A DNA stretch of 64,000 bases from Peptostreptococcus porci. Lineage in GTDB: Bacteria; Bacillota; Clostridia; Peptostreptococcales; Peptostreptococcaceae. This document shows positions 25,529-37,159 of the stretch, in pieces. Below the pieces are notes generated by a model. It was not told the DNA's origin, did no database searches, and was given only the letters and a program-made list of their open reading frames with translations. The position numbers were made by a program, and so were the translations under genes. Position 1 is the first letter of the stretch, and every line of letters starts with the position of its first letter. Location of the stretch: positions 186,001 to 250,000 of the forward strand of contig NZ_VUNE01000004.1 of the NCBI RefSeq assembly GCF_009695815.1. Direction: 5' to 3'.

Positions 25529-26644
25529 TTGTATATCAATAACATAAAACTGATGAATTATAGAAATTACCAATCATTAGAATTGGATTTCAATAAAAAA
25601 ATCAATTTAATAATTGGTAGTAATGGTCAAGGTAAGACGAATATAGTTGAATCAATAACGTTGATGTCAATAGGAAAGTCCTTTAGGACAAATAAAGATA
25701 AGGACTTGATAATGTTTAACAAGGATTCACTGTATACAAATTGTAATTTTTCAAGAAATGGAATAAACAAGAGTATTGAAGTAGTTGTCACAAAAGAAAA
25801 AAAAGGCATAAAAATAAATGGTGTTTCAGTGAAGTCATTGCATGAGCTACTTGGAATACTAAATGTAGTTGTTTTTTCACCTGAGGATTTGAAGCTAGTA
25901 AAGGATGGTCCTAAGGAAAGACGAAGCTTTATTGATAAAGAGATAAGTCAGGTAATGCCTAGATATTATAGTTTGCTTATGGATTATAACAAGACTATGA
26001 ACCAAAGAAACATATTGCTAAAATCTAATTACATAGATAAGAATTTACTCGACGTTTATGATTTAAGTCTATCAAAGTATGGCAGTGAAATTTATGTATT
26101 TAGAAATAGATTTATTGAAAAGCTATCTGCTATTTCAAATAATTTACATAGGAATCTTACTTTAAATAAGGAAAATTTGACTATAAAATATAAGAACCAA
26201 TTGGATATAGATGACTATAGTGATGCTGATTTGATTAAGGAGCTGCTTTATCAAAAATATAAAGAAACAATTGATAGCGATTTATACAACAGAAATACAA
26301 AAATAGGACCTCATAAGGACGATATCAGTATTCATATTAACGATATCGACGTTAGAATGTTCGGATCTCAAGGTCAACAGAGAACGGCTTCGATTTCCTT
26401 GAAGTTATCAGAAATTGAGCTGATTAAGCAAGAGGTTGGAGATTATCCGGTATTGATTTTAGACGATGTATTTAGTGAACTTGATCAAGACAGACAAAAA
26501 ATGTTGGTTGAAAAATTAGGAGATGTTCAGATGTTTGTAACATCGGCAGATCCTTTGCATATTAATATATTAAAGGAATTGGAGTATTCCGTTTTTCATA
26601 TAGAAAATGGAAAAGTTATAAGTAGTGAGAATGGAGGATTGTAA
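25529..26644 (+). CDS. recF: DNA replication and repair protein RecF
   Basis: A 371-residue SMC-like ATPase that loads RecA at gaps. The P-loop is GSNGQGKTN (residues about 30-38), the signature-type motif is GSQGQQRTASISLKLSE, and Walker B is YPVLILDDVFSELD. The start codon is TTG at 25529 with AGGTG seven bases upstream; the first residues MYINNIKLMNYRNY fit the family. The stop abuts the gyrB ATG. Confidence 0.96.
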   Translation: MYINNIKLMNYRNYQSLELDFNKKINLIIGSNGQGKTNIVESITLMSIGKSFRTNKDKDLIMFNKDSLYTNCNFSRNGINKSIEVVVTKEKKGIKINGVSVKSLHELLGILNVVVFSPEDLKLVKDGPKERRSFIDKEISQVMPRYYSLLMDYNKTMNQRNILLKSNYIDKNLLDVYDLSLSKYGSEIYVFRNRFIEKLSAISNNLHRNLTLNKENLTIKYKNQLDIDDYSDADLIKELLYQKYKETIDSDLYNRNTKIGPHKDDISIHINDIDVRMFGSQGQQRTASISLKLSEIELIKQEVGDYPVLILDDVFSELDQDRQKMLVEKLGDVQMFVTSADPLHINILKELEYSVFHIENGKVISSENGGL

Positions 26645-28552
<1,908 letters not shown>

Positions 28553-28568
28553 GAGGTTGGCTGAATAA

Positions 28569-31013
28569 ATGGAAGAAAATAAGAGAATAATTCTGCGTGA
28601 GATAGCAGATGAGATGAAAAATTCATATATTGATTACTCTATGAGTGTAATAGCTGGTAGAGCTTTACCTGATGTCAGAGATGGATTGAAGCCTGTACAT
28701 CGAAGAATACTTTACTCTATGAGTGAGCAAGGAATAACACCGGATAAACCATATAGAAAATCAGCTCGTATTGTCGGGGATGTTCTTGGTAAGTATCATC
28801 CACATGGCGATAGATCTGTATATATGGCAATGGTAAAAATGGCACAGGATTTTTCTACTAGAGGGTTATTAGTTGATGGTCAAGGTAACTTTGGTACAGT
28901 GGATGGAGATAGTCCTGCTGCAATGCGTTATACCGAAGCGAGAATGAGCAAGCTTGCTTTGGAATTATTGAGAGATATAGATAAAGAAACTGTGGATTTT
29001 GGTCCTAACTTTGATGAATCATTAAAGGAGCCATTAGTTCTTCCAGCTAGATATCCGAACTTATTGGTAAATGGTTCAAATGGTATTGCTGTAGGTATGG
29101 CGACTTCAATTCCTCCACACAACTTGGGCGAAGTTATAGATGCGACAATTCACTACATAGACAACAGGGATTGTAGCGTGGATGAATTGTTGAAATATGT
29201 AAAAGGTCCAGACTTTCCAACAGCTGCGACAATAGTTGGAACTGAAGGAATAAAAGAAGCATACAAAACTGGTAGAGGAAAAGTCAAAGTTAGAGCAAAA
29301 GCTGAAATAGAGGAACTGCCAAAAGGTAGACAGCAAATTGTAATAACAGAAATTCCTTATCAAGTAAATAAAGCTAGGTTAGTAGAGAGAATAGCCGAGC
29401 TTGTAAAGGAAAAAAAGGTCGAAGGAATATCTGATTTGAGAGATGAGAGTAATAGGCATGGTATGAGAATAGTTATAGAGCTAAAGAGAGATACCAATGC
29501 AAATATTGTTTTAAACAATATATATAAGCATTCTCAGCTCGAGGATACTTTTAGTATAATTATGCTTTCACTAGTTAATGGAACACCAAGAATACTTAAC
29601 CTAAAGGAAGTAATCCATTACTATGTAGAGCATCAAAGAGAGGTAATAACAAGAAGAACTCAGTTTGAATTGGATAAAGCAAATGCAAGAGCACATATAC
29701 TTGAGGGGCTTAGAATTGCATTAGACAATATTGATAGAGTTATTAATATAATTAGAAGTTCAGCAAATGGTCAAATTGCCAAGGAAAAACTTATTGAAGA
29801 ATTTGCTTTTTCTGATATTCAAGCTCAGGCAATACTTGATATGAGACTTCAGAGATTAACAGGTCTTGAAAGAGAAAAGATCGATAATGAGTACAATGAA
29901 TTGATGAAGAAAATCGAATATCTTGAAAGCTTGTTGGCTGATGAATTAAAGCTATTTGGTGTTATAAAGGACGAAATGACAGCAATTAAAGACAAGCATA
30001 CTGATGAAAGAAGAACTGAGATAATACCAGCTGAAGGCGAATTCGATGTAAAGGATTTATTTGAAGAAGAGGATATAGTTGTAACTCTTACTCATCTAGG
30101 CTATATCAAAAGATTGCCGGCAGATACATATAGAAGTCAAAAAAGAGGTGGAAGAGGTATTTCAGCTCTTACTACGAGAGAAGAAGATTTCATTACAGAT
30201 TTGATAACTACTACAAATCACTCAAGAATGCTGTTCTTGACTAATAGAGGTAGAGTATACAAGTTAAATGCTTATGAGATACCAGAAGGCAAGAGAACAT
30301 CAAAGGGAACTGCAATAGTCAATTTATTGCAATTGAATCCTGGAGAAAAAATTGCGAGAATAATCACTTTCAACCCAGACAGTGTAAAAGACGACTACAA
30401 GTATCTGTTGATGGTGACTAAGAATGGTATAGTTAAAAAGACTCCTATTGATGAATTTAAAAATATCAATAAGTCGGGAATAATTGCCATAGGATTAAAA
30501 GATGGTGATGAGCTGATAGGTGTAAAGATGACCGATGGAGATGAAGAAATAATGTTGGTCACTCAAAATGCAATGTCTATCAAGTTCAATGAAAAAGATA
30601 TAAGACCTATGGGTAGAACTGCAACAGGTGTAAAGGGAATTACACTATCAAAAGACGATATGGTCGTTTCAATGGATTTGGCTAGTGAGGGTAGCGATTT
30701 ATTGGTTGTCAGTGAAAAAGGCTACGGAAAGAGAACTGATTTGGAAGAGTATAGAATTCAAATGAGAGCTGGAAAAGGTATAAAGACATATAATATAAAT
30801 GCCAAGACTGGAAAACTAATAGGTGCAACAATCGTCAATGAAGATGATGAGATGATGATGATAAACTCTGATGGAGTATTGATTAGAATTAGAGTAAATG
30901 AAATCTCAATTTTTGGAAGAATTACAAGTGGTGTAAAATTGATGAGAACTGACGAGGAAGTTGAGGTTGTTTCAATAGCTAAAATAAAGAACGAGGACGA
31001 TATTGTAGAGTAG
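28569..31013 (+). CDS. gyrA: DNA gyrase subunit A
   Basis: An 814-residue GyrA with the catalytic tyrosine Y121 (AAMRYTE) and the GyrA box QKRGGRG near residue 523 opening the C-terminal DNA-wrapping domain. The quinolone-determining region reads [13 protein letters not shown]82 aligns with Ser83 of E. coli (Thr82 in Clostridioides) and M86 with Asp87. Both contact positions thus lack the usual serine/threonine and acid. AGGAGG precedes the ATG, 17 bases after gyrB. Confidence 0.99.
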   Translation: MEENKRIILREIADEMKNSYIDYSMSVIAGRALPDVRDGLKPVHRRILYSMSEQGITPDKPYRKSARIVGDVLGKYHPHGDRSVYMAMVKMAQDFSTRGLLVDGQGNFGTVDGDSPAAMRYTEARMSKLALELLRDIDKETVDFGPNFDESLKEPLVLPARYPNLLVNGSNGIAVGMATSIPPHNLGEVIDATIHYIDNRDCSVDELLKYVKGPDFPTAATIVGTEGIKEAYKTGRGKVKVRAKAEIEELPKGRQQIVITEIPYQVNKARLVERIAELVKEKKVEGISDLRDESNRHGMRIVIELKRDTNANIVLNNIYKHSQLEDTFSIIMLSLVNGTPRILNLKEVIHYYVEHQREVITRRTQFELDKANARAHILEGLRIALDNIDRVINIIRSSANGQIAKEKLIEEFAFSDIQAQAILDMRLQRLTGLEREKIDNEYNELMKKIEYLESLLADELKLFGVIKDEMTAIKDKHTDERRTEIIPAEGEFDVKDLFEEEDIVVTLTHLGYIKRLPADTYRSQKRGGRGISALTTREEDFITDLITTTNHSRMLFLTNRGRVYKLNAYEIPEGKRTSKGTAIVNLLQLNPGEKIARIITFNPDSVKDDYKYLLMVTKNGIVKKTPIDEFKNINKSGIIAIGLKDGDELIGVKMTDGDEEIMLVTQNAMSIKFNEKDIRPMGRTATGVKGITLSKDDMVVSMDLASEGSDLLVVSEKGYGKRTDLEEYRIQMRAGKGIKTYNINAKTGKLIGATIVNEDDEMMMINSDGVLIRIRVNEISIFGRITSGVKLMRTDEEVEVVSIAKIKNEDDIVE

Positions 31014-31027
31014 AAAGTGAGGTATCT

Positions 31028-31345
31028 ATGTCAATTAATTTCAATTCAAAATATGACAGCGAAAAAGAAAACTGGATTGTAAATGTTTCAGGGGAGCTTG
31101 ATGTTTCTTGTGCAGATATATTAAAGGATGAATTAAACGAAAGAATAGATGAAAAGTTTTCTGATGTAATATTGGATATGTCAGATCTTCAATATATTGA
31201 TTCTACAGGTGTTGGTGTTATTGTAGGAATAATGAAGAGATTAAAACCAGAGGATAAAAAAATATCTCTTATCAATACGAAAAATAATGTGAAGAAAATA
31301 TTTAAAATTACTGGTCTAGATCAGATTATAACTTTGGAGGGATAG
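31028..31345 (+). CDS. rsbV: Anti-sigma factor antagonist (RsbV/SpoIIAA type)
   Basis: A 105-residue STAS-domain protein. The phosphorylated serine is S59 in YIDSTGVGVI. In its unphosphorylated form it binds RsbW and frees the sigma factor. It lies 14 bases after gyrA and leads rsbV-rsbW-sigB, the position I recall in Clostridioides. GTGAGG serves as ribosome site. Confidence 0.93.
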   Translation: MSINFNSKYDSEKENWIVNVSGELDVSCADILKDELNERIDEKFSDVILDMSDLQYIDSTGVGVIVGIMKRLKPEDKKISLINTKNNVKKIFKITGLDQIITLEG

Positions 31346-31347
31346 CG

Positions 31348-31755
31348 ATGAGTTGTGATAAAATTAGCATGAAGTTGACAAGTAATCCTAATTTTGTATC
31401 TGTGATAAGATTGACTGTATCAGGTATTGCTAGTAAAATTGGTTTTAGCTTTGATGAAATTGAGGATTTAAAGGTTTCTATCTCTGAAGCTTGTACCAAT
31501 GCAATAAAGCATAGCAAGGAAGACTTGTTTGAAATAAATTTTTATATTTACGAAGACAAGCTATCAATCGAAGTTATCGACGATGGTGTAGGATATGATG
31601 AAGATTCTGTTGAAGATCCAGATCCGCTAAATCCGAAAACAAGTGGGTTAGGGCTATTCATTATTAAGACCTTGATGGATGAAGTAGAAGTAAAAACTTG
31701 TGAAGATTGTGGAACTGTAATAAAGATGACAAAGTTGGTTGGAGTTGATAATTAA
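31348..31755 (+). CDS. rsbW: Anti-sigma factor serine kinase (RsbW/SpoIIAB type)
   Basis: A 135-residue GHKL kinase. The N box is SEACTNAIKHS with N51, the G1 box IEVIDDGVGYD and the G2 box TSGLGLFIIKTLMD. It binds and inhibits the sigma factor and phosphorylates RsbV. It starts 2 bases after the rsbV stop behind GGAGGG and overlaps the sigB start by one base. Confidence 0.93.
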   Translation: MSCDKISMKLTSNPNFVSVIRLTVSGIASKIGFSFDEIEDLKVSISEACTNAIKHSKEDLFEINFYIYEDKLSIEVIDDGVGYDEDSVEDPDPLNPKTSGLGLFIIKTLMDEVEVKTCEDCGTVIKMTKLVGVDN

Positions 31756-32528
31756 TGAATTTAACCTCAGAAAAAGAATATGAAAAGATGGATGTCAAAG
31801 AACTTTTCAAGGTTTTTTCTGAAGATAAGAGCAATACAGTTGTAAGAAATATATTGATTGAAAAACATCTTTATTTGGCAAAGATTCTTTCAAAAAAATA
31901 TATAAACAAGGGTGTCGACTATGAAGATATTTTTCAAGTTGCATCTCTTGCTCTTATCTATGCTATTGATAGATATGATATATCTAAGGGGTTTGAATTT
32001 TCGAGTTTTGCAACTCCGACAATAGTGGGAGAAATCAAGAAGTATTTTAGAGATAAAGTTTGGACACTGAGAGTTCCTAGAAGGATTCAGGAGCTAAGCA
32101 AGAAGATAAGCAATGCTAAGATTCAATTAGAGCAGGATAACAAAAAAAGTCCAAGACCCAAGGAAATTGCCGAATATTTGGGCGTAACAGAAGAAGATGT
32201 GCTTGAAGCAATGGAAGCTGCTTACGGATATCAGCCTGTTTCTCTTGATATGCCAAGTGGTGAAGAGTCTGAGGAAAAAGACATTACACTGGGAGATAAA
32301 ATAGGTACCGAAGAGACTAGATTTGGAGAAATTGAACAAAGAGATTTTTTGGAGCAATTTATGAAAACTTTAAATGAATTGGAAGTAAAAATAGTAATTG
32401 GGAGATTTTTCGACAACAAAACTCAGTCTGCAATAGCTGATGATATTGGCATATCTCAAATGACGGTATCGAGATTGGAAAAAAAGATAATTGAAAAGCT
32501 AAAAAAAGAATATAATAAAGCTGTATAA
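31755..32528 (+). CDS. sigB: RNA polymerase sigma factor, SigB/SigF group
   Basis: A 257-residue group 3 sigma-70. Region 2 includes YEDIFQVASLALIYAIDRYD and FSSFATPTIVGEIKKYFRDKVW; region 3 is LRVPRRIQELSKKI with SPRPKEIAEYLGV; region 4 is a helix-turn-helix, QSAIADDIGISQMTVSRLEKKI. Fusion to the rsbV-rsbW pair and the location after gyrA indicate general-stress SigB rather than sporulation SigF, though sequence alone does not fully separate them. Confidence 0.88.
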   Translation: MNLTSEKEYEKMDVKELFKVFSEDKSNTVVRNILIEKHLYLAKILSKKYINKGVDYEDIFQVASLALIYAIDRYDISKGFEFSSFATPTIVGEIKKYFRDKVWTLRVPRRIQELSKKISNAKIQLEQDNKKSPRPKEIAEYLGVTEEDVLEAMEAAYGYQPVSLDMPSGEESEEKDITLGDKIGTEETRFGEIEQRDFLEQFMKTLNELEVKIVIGRFFDNKTQSAIADDIGISQMTVSRLEKKIIEKLKKEYNKAV

Positions 32529-32620
32529 ATCTATTATTTTTCTTATAGTTTTTTAATTGATTGAAGTTATTTAACTAAATTGAATAAATAAATTAAATAA
32601 AATAGAGTGTATTTACTCAA

Positions 32621-32663
32621 AAAGGTAGCAACGTACTGAATAAAAAAACAGTGTTGCTACCTT
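32621..32663. terminator. Bidirectional terminator after sigB
   Basis: AAAGGTAGCAAC (32621-32632) pairs with GTTGCTACCTTT (32652-32663), with an inner ACTG/CAGT pairing. It stands between convergent sigB and the FtsX-type permease gene and has T-rich sequence on both exits. Confidence 0.8.
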
Positions 32664-32666
32664 TAA

Positions 32667-33878
32667 TTATTGCTCATTTATAATATCGACTACCTCCATA
32701 TTCGATAACCGTATAATAGAACCTATCGACGATATAAAGCTAATAATGATGGACAATATTACTAGAAAAATCACAAGTTCTATACTCACTCCTTTTTTGA
32801 ATAAATCTGTCGTTAGGTGACTATTTATTTTTATACCACACAATATTCCGATTATAGTTCCTAAAAATATAACTGAATAATTTTCTATTAGTATCGATAA
32901 AATTAATCTTAATCTATTGCTTCCAAATGCAAGGCTTACAGCAAGATCCTTTTCTCTCTTTTTCATCAATATTTTAAACATTCCTGTAAATGTAATCAAA
33001 AATAGCATAATTATTACTACTGATATAAACAGATATACGCACATATATATCAGGTCGGATCTATTGTTTACACTAAAATGACCCAAATCGTTCTTAAACG
33101 CATACTCATATAAAGGATGCCTATTTTTTAAATAACTAGTCAAATTATCCTTTATTTTTTCAGGATTGGTTAGTTTTTTTTCATTTAAGAAAAGCCGTAT
33201 TCCAACAGGAGAAAACTTAACCTTATTTTCGAGTAAGCTTATGTCAGCGTATATTCTTGGTATGTTTTCAGCTTTTTCATTTTCTTCATCGGTTGACTCA
33301 TATTCATGAATATAGAGGTCTCTTATTTTTATATTTCCCTTATTTATATATTCGTATTTTTTGCCATTATATTCAATGTTGTTGTTATTTAATGAAATAC
33401 TATACTCATCCGAATATATTTTCATATCGGAAACATCAATTACATCATTTAAATCAAGAATAAATTTGGCTGTATCATTGTTTTTACTTAACCTTGAATA
33501 ATTTTTCGTTCCAAGAATTTTTTTGAAATCGAAAAATATGATATCAAACCTTCTAACTTCTCCGTTTTTTTCAAACAATTGATTACTTATCAAATATGTT
33601 TCAAATTTATTGCTGATTCTATTATTTATATAGTTATAATCATCGAGATTTATAGCATTGTCATCAATATTATTTTCTCCGGTTATTTCCAATCTTGTTT
33701 CATATGGCTTTAATTGCGAATCTATTTGATCAGCAGTTTTTTTATACTCTAGCAGGTGGTTTAGGGAGAAAAACAATATCGTCATGCCGAGTGCTATCTC
33801 AACAAGAAAAAATAGATACATAATTCTATTCTTGTATATTCTCTTTATTATTATTTCAAGATCATATCTTCTAATCAT
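32667..33878 (-). CDS. FtsX-type ABC transporter permease
   Basis: A 403-residue permease with the MacB/FtsX layout: one N-terminal membrane segment (about residues 18-42), a large extracytoplasmic domain (about 45-275), and three C-terminal segments (about 278-302, 322-345, 365-390). KKREKDLAVSLAFGSNRLRLI is the FtsX-domain coupling region. It overlaps the preceding permease by 4 bases, so the pair is probably a heterodimer driven by the ATPase at 34988. Confidence 0.85.
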   Translation of the reverse strand: MIRRYDLEIIIKRIYKNRIMYLFFLVEIALGMTILFFSLNHLLEYKKTADQIDSQLKPYETRLEITGENNIDDNAINLDDYNYINNRISNKFETYLISNQLFEKNGEVRRFDIIFFDFKKILGTKNYSRLSKNNDTAKFILDLNDVIDVSDMKIYSDEYSISLNNNNIEYNGKKYEYINKGNIKIRDLYIHEYESTDEENEKAENIPRIYADISLLENKVKFSPVGIRLFLNEKKLTNPEKIKDNLTSYLKNRHPLYEYAFKNDLGHFSVNNRSDLIYMCVYLFISVVIIMLFLITFTGMFKILMKKREKDLAVSLAFGSNRLRLILSILIENYSVIFLGTIIGILCGIKINSHLTTDLFKKGVSIELVIFLVILSIIISFISSIGSIIRLSNMEVVDIINEQ

Positions 33879-34978
33879 ACATAATCACCATCACTTATCA
33901 AATCAATCACAGTTTTGGAAAAATACTCTCGTAACGAAAGCCATGTCACAACAAATACCAATAGAATAGTCAAAAACAAAACACCTGTCATATATGTTGA
34001 GCTTATATGGACATAGTTTATCAATGCTCCCATGTCTGAAATATATAAAACTGCCGATAAAATCAGTATTGCAGGCACTAGCGTTAGCAATAGAAGTTCA
34101 ATAAATATAATAGAATATATTTTCTTTCTATTCATGCCGAGTGCTAGCAGAATATATATCAATTTTTTATTTTTTGATGTCTTTATTTTTATAACTATAA
34201 ACAAGTTAATCAGCAGATATATAGTGCACATTAGTGACATAATTACTTCATTTCTGATATTATTCTTATATTCTCTCATTTGAATTTTTACCATTTCACC
34301 ATTTTCTGATATCTCATAATGATCATGTATACCTATATTTGACAACATATTTTCTATGGATGATTTATCTGTATCTGAATTTATATATATCCATTGTTGT
34401 AACTTTTTGCCTTTTGAGATTAAGTATTTGGCATAATTGTTAGAATCAAGGTAAATATCTGTCATTTCACCTCTAAATATACCTCTGACTATATACTTCT
34501 GTTGTCCAATACTTATAAAATCTCCAGTATTAATTTTTAAATACTTGGACACTTTATAATTAATCAGACATTGGTTTGAGCTATCAACTAGAGAACTACC
34601 ACTGACAAGATCAATTTTATATTTTAGTTTGGATTTAGTGTCCACTGTATTTAAAATAAATGGCTTTTCTTCATTTCCGTTAATGTATATTCTGTCATAA
34701 ATTTTAAGCTTTATGTCATTAAACTTGAAATCTCTAGATATCTTATTATAGGTCATTTCATCTATCATTTTGTTGTTCATTATATCTACACAATAGTTAT
34801 AGCTTCTATTGTTATATTCTAAATTTTTATAGTTTTTATATAATAGACTTATGTTTCCAAGCAAAATAAACGGCACTAATATTCCAACAAGAATTGAAAA
34901 CATAAATACGAAATTAATTTTTTTATTAATTTTCATTATTTTTCTAATCAAATCTAATATATATTTGTAATTATTCAT
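33875..34978 (-). CDS. FtsX-type ABC transporter permease
   Basis: A 367-residue second permease of the same layout as its neighbour: one N-terminal membrane helix (about 20-42), an extracytoplasmic domain with GDFISIGQQKYIVRGIFRG, which is typical of MacB periplasmic-core folds, and three C-terminal helices, the last near 330-350. The linker KNKKLIYILLALGMNRKKIYSIIF is the cytosolic coupling region. It lies 9 bases after the ATPase gene. The substrate is unknown; antimicrobial-peptide or lipoprotein handling are family possibilities. Confidence 0.85.
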   Translation of the reverse strand: MNNYKYILDLIRKIMKINKKINFVFMFSILVGILVPFILLGNISLLYKNYKNLEYNNRSYNYCVDIMNNKMIDEMTYNKISRDFKFNDIKLKIYDRIYINGNEEKPFILNTVDTKSKLKYKIDLVSGSSLVDSSNQCLINYKVSKYLKINTGDFISIGQQKYIVRGIFRGEMTDIYLDSNNYAKYLISKGKKLQQWIYINSDTDKSSIENMLSNIGIHDHYEISENGEMVKIQMREYKNNIRNEVIMSLMCTIYLLINLFIVIKIKTSKNKKLIYILLALGMNRKKIYSIIFIELLLLTLVPAILILSAVLYISDMGALINYVHISSTYMTGVLFLTILLVFVVTWLSLREYFSKTVIDLISDGDYV

Positions 34979-34987
34979 ACCCTACCT

Positions 34988-35653
34988 CTATACAAAATTG
35001 TAGACCTCTTTTATTTTGCCGTAGTCGAGTTCCACGACTCTGTCGGCATATTTTAATAACTCTCTATCATGAGTTATCATTACAATGGTAATGCCATCTT
35101 GGTTTAATTTTCTAAATATATTCAATACTGTTTGGGTGTTATTTTCATCTAAATTTCCAGTAGGCTCATCAGCAAATATGACGCTGGGATTATTTGAAAT
35201 AGCTCTTGCTATTGCAACTCTTTGTTTTTGCCCTCCGGATAGTTGACTTGTCAATGACTGACCTTTGTCAGATATATCAAATTTTTTTAGTAGAGTATCA
35301 ACTCTTTCTTTTCTTTCTGATTTATTAATACCGTATATTCCCATCGGCATTTCAATATTTTCAATTACGGTAAAATCGTTTATAAGGTTGAATGATTGAA
35401 ACACAAATCCAAACAGAGTATTTCTTATTTTCGATTTTTGAACTTCATCAATAGTATCAATATCCTCACCATTGAAATAATATTTCCCTGATGTTTTTGT
35501 ATCCATTAGACCAAGAATATTCATAAGGCTGGTTTTTCCACAACCAGATGTTCCTGTTATCATCAAAAATTCTCCTTTATTTATTTCAAGGTCGATATTT
35601 TTTAACACATTGTTTTCACCATAAGTCTTACATAATCCTTCTAGTTTTATCAT
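34988..35653 (-). CDS. ABC transporter ATP-binding protein (MacB/LolD type)
   Basis: A 221-residue ATPase. Walker A is GTSGCGKTS (residues about 35-43), Q-loop FVFQSFNLI, signature LSGGQKQRVAIARA, Walker B VIFADEPTGNLD and the H-loop in MITHDREL. The TSGKYYFNGEDI and EPTGNLD signatures place it in the MacB/LolD/FtsE group that works with FtsX-type permeases rather than classical importers. It lies between the beta-propeller gene and the two permeases in one minus-strand operon. Confidence 0.93.
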   Translation of the reverse strand: MIKLEGLCKTYGENNVLKNIDLEINKGEFLMITGTSGCGKTSLMNILGLMDTKTSGKYYFNGEDIDTIDEVQKSKIRNTLFGFVFQSFNLINDFTVIENIEMPMGIYGINKSERKERVDTLLKKFDISDKGQSLTSQLSGGQKQRVAIARAISNNPSVIFADEPTGNLDENNTQTVLNIFRKLNQDGITIVMITHDRELLKYADRVVELDYGKIKEVYNFV

Positions 35654-35679
35654 ATGATATACACATCCTTATTATGAAT

Positions 35680-36696
35680 TTATTTTTTTTTGTAGATATA
35701 CACATCGTTTGACGCATTTGTGGTATATACATAACCATCTTTTGCATCCATACGTGCCATAGATTGCATATTCTTTTCACTATATTTTCCGATATTGTCT
35801 ATATATTTTCCGGTTTTTCTATCGAATCTCATTAGGCATAGTGACGAATCTGACATAATATAAGTATACTTTTCATCCATACAGAAGCTAGCTGGTGTGA
35901 GTGGAGAGTTAAATTCATACTCCTTTTTCAATTTATCCTTAGAAATGCTTAACATAAAGTTTCTTCCTGTATTCACGCTGAGTTCACCACTTCTATTTAC
36001 CAAAAACTGTCCAAAATTTACTGCATATACAATATCATTATAGTAATATAGATTTCCAGAAAAATTATCCTTTATATAACTGGACTTGTTATTGCTGTCT
36101 ATTTTTTGTATTGATCTTGTAAATAGGGTTTCTCCAGATAGATAAATATTTTCATCTTTATCTATAGCCATTGATGTATAAATAAATTCTGGAAACTCAT
36201 TAGGTTTTTCAAATTTTATATCCTTGATATGGGATAGATTTTTATCTAAAATCTGTATTCTCTGGTTTCCATAATCCAAAACGTATAGCTTTCCATTGGC
36301 GAATTTGACATCACTAGGACTTATAAATTCGAGACTGCCATTACCGGTTTTTCCGACGGATTTTATAAGATTAAAATCACTGTCGTACATAAACAATGAG
36401 TCCTTTTTAATGTCCGAAACTATCACATTGGAATCGACAAACGCAATACCGCTTATCGTTTTTACATTGTCCTTGTCAAGCTTTATTTTTTGAACTGTAT
36501 AGTCTGTGCTATCGATTTCCTTTATCTTATATAGGTCTTTATTCGAATATTCCTCATCCTTTAATATTTTTAATACATATTTATCATTGGTTTTCATTAG
36601 ATCTTCGCTTTTATCACTTGGTGAAAAAAATGCAAAATAAACAGATATAATACAAACAGATGATATAGCCACGCCTCTTAGTAATCTTTTATTCAT
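35680..36696 (-). CDS. Membrane-anchored beta-propeller (NHL-like) protein
   Basis: A 338-residue protein with an N-terminal uncleaved signal or anchor (about residues 7-24) and an extracellular beta-propeller. NHL-like blades are visible, for example FISPSDVKFANGKLYVLDYGNQRIQILDKN near residues 123-152 and repeated aromatic YV/YI strands to the end. GGGGGG before the ATG is a strong ribosome site. As first gene of the ABC operon it may be the substrate-binding or sensing part outside the cell. I know no characterised homologue. Confidence 0.72.
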   Translation of the reverse strand: MNKRLLRGVAISSVCIISVYFAFFSPSDKSEDLMKTNDKYVLKILKDEEYSNKDLYKIKEIDSTDYTVQKIKLDKDNVKTISGIAFVDSNVIVSDIKKDSLFMYDSDFNLIKSVGKTGNGSLEFISPSDVKFANGKLYVLDYGNQRIQILDKNLSHIKDIKFEKPNEFPEFIYTSMAIDKDENIYLSGETLFTRSIQKIDSNNKSSYIKDNFSGNLYYYNDIVYAVNFGQFLVNRSGELSVNTGRNFMLSISKDKLKKEYEFNSPLTPASFCMDEKYTYIMSDSSLCLMRFDRKTGKYIDNIGKYSEKNMQSMARMDAKDGYVYTTNASNDVYIYKKK

Positions 36697-36997
36697 AACA
36701 ATCCCCCCTCATCAAAATTGTATCCTATACCTAAATTCGACATCATTATAAGATACTTGAAATGTAAAGTCAATAATTTTTTTTGAATATTTATTCTATT
36801 TTGAGATGCAAGTTTTAGAATATATAGATGATTTCTTTCTTAAAAAGGCGTTATTTAGCTATTATTTATAAAATAAGTTGTTCTTTATAAAATATTAATA
36901 TTTTTTTAAAGAAATTTAACTTTAATTTAATATAAACTTTATTCAAATTATCTCTAATAAGTGGTATAGTGTATATGTAAGAGAGGAGAGTATTATT
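36697..36997. other. Divergent promoter region
   Basis: About 300 AT-rich bases between the beta-propeller gene (minus) and the CxxC mini-protein gene (plus). The plus promoter is recognised separately at 36942-36970; the minus promoter could not be pinned down. No other coding potential is seen. Confidence 0.5.
36942..36970 (+). promoter_or_regulatory. Promoter of the redox module
   Basis: TTCAAA (36942-36947), 17 bases, and TATAGT (36965-36970) with an extended TGG just before it. It lies 28 bases upstream of the CxxC mini-protein gene. Confidence 0.55.
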
Positions 36998-37141
36998 ATG
37001 AGTATTGTATCGAAATTAATAAAACCAGCTTTTTTGGTTTTGGGTATTGCCTTTGTTGTGATTGGTGTAAATAGAGGAGAATCAGCAACAGTATTTGCAA
37101 AGGCAATAAAATTATGTTTGGAATGTGTAGGAATCGGATAG
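36998..37141 (+). CDS. CD1871A-type CxxC membrane mini-protein
   Basis: A 47-residue protein starting [20 protein letters not shown]: one membrane helix (about residues 10-24) followed by [15 protein letters not shown], a CxxC close to the C-terminus. The pattern (one helix, a short exposed helix, ICLECIGIG-like end) is what I recall for the CD1871A family of Clostridia. GGAG lies upstream. It begins a unit with the membrane iron-sulfur protein 18 bases on and a TlpA-like lipoprotein. The CxxC may exchange electrons or disulfides with those partners; that is inference. Confidence 0.8.
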   Translation: MSIVSKLIKPAFLVLGIAFVVIGVNRGESATVFAKAIKLCLECVGIG

Positions 37142-37159
37142 GGGGAGTTTATAAATATT

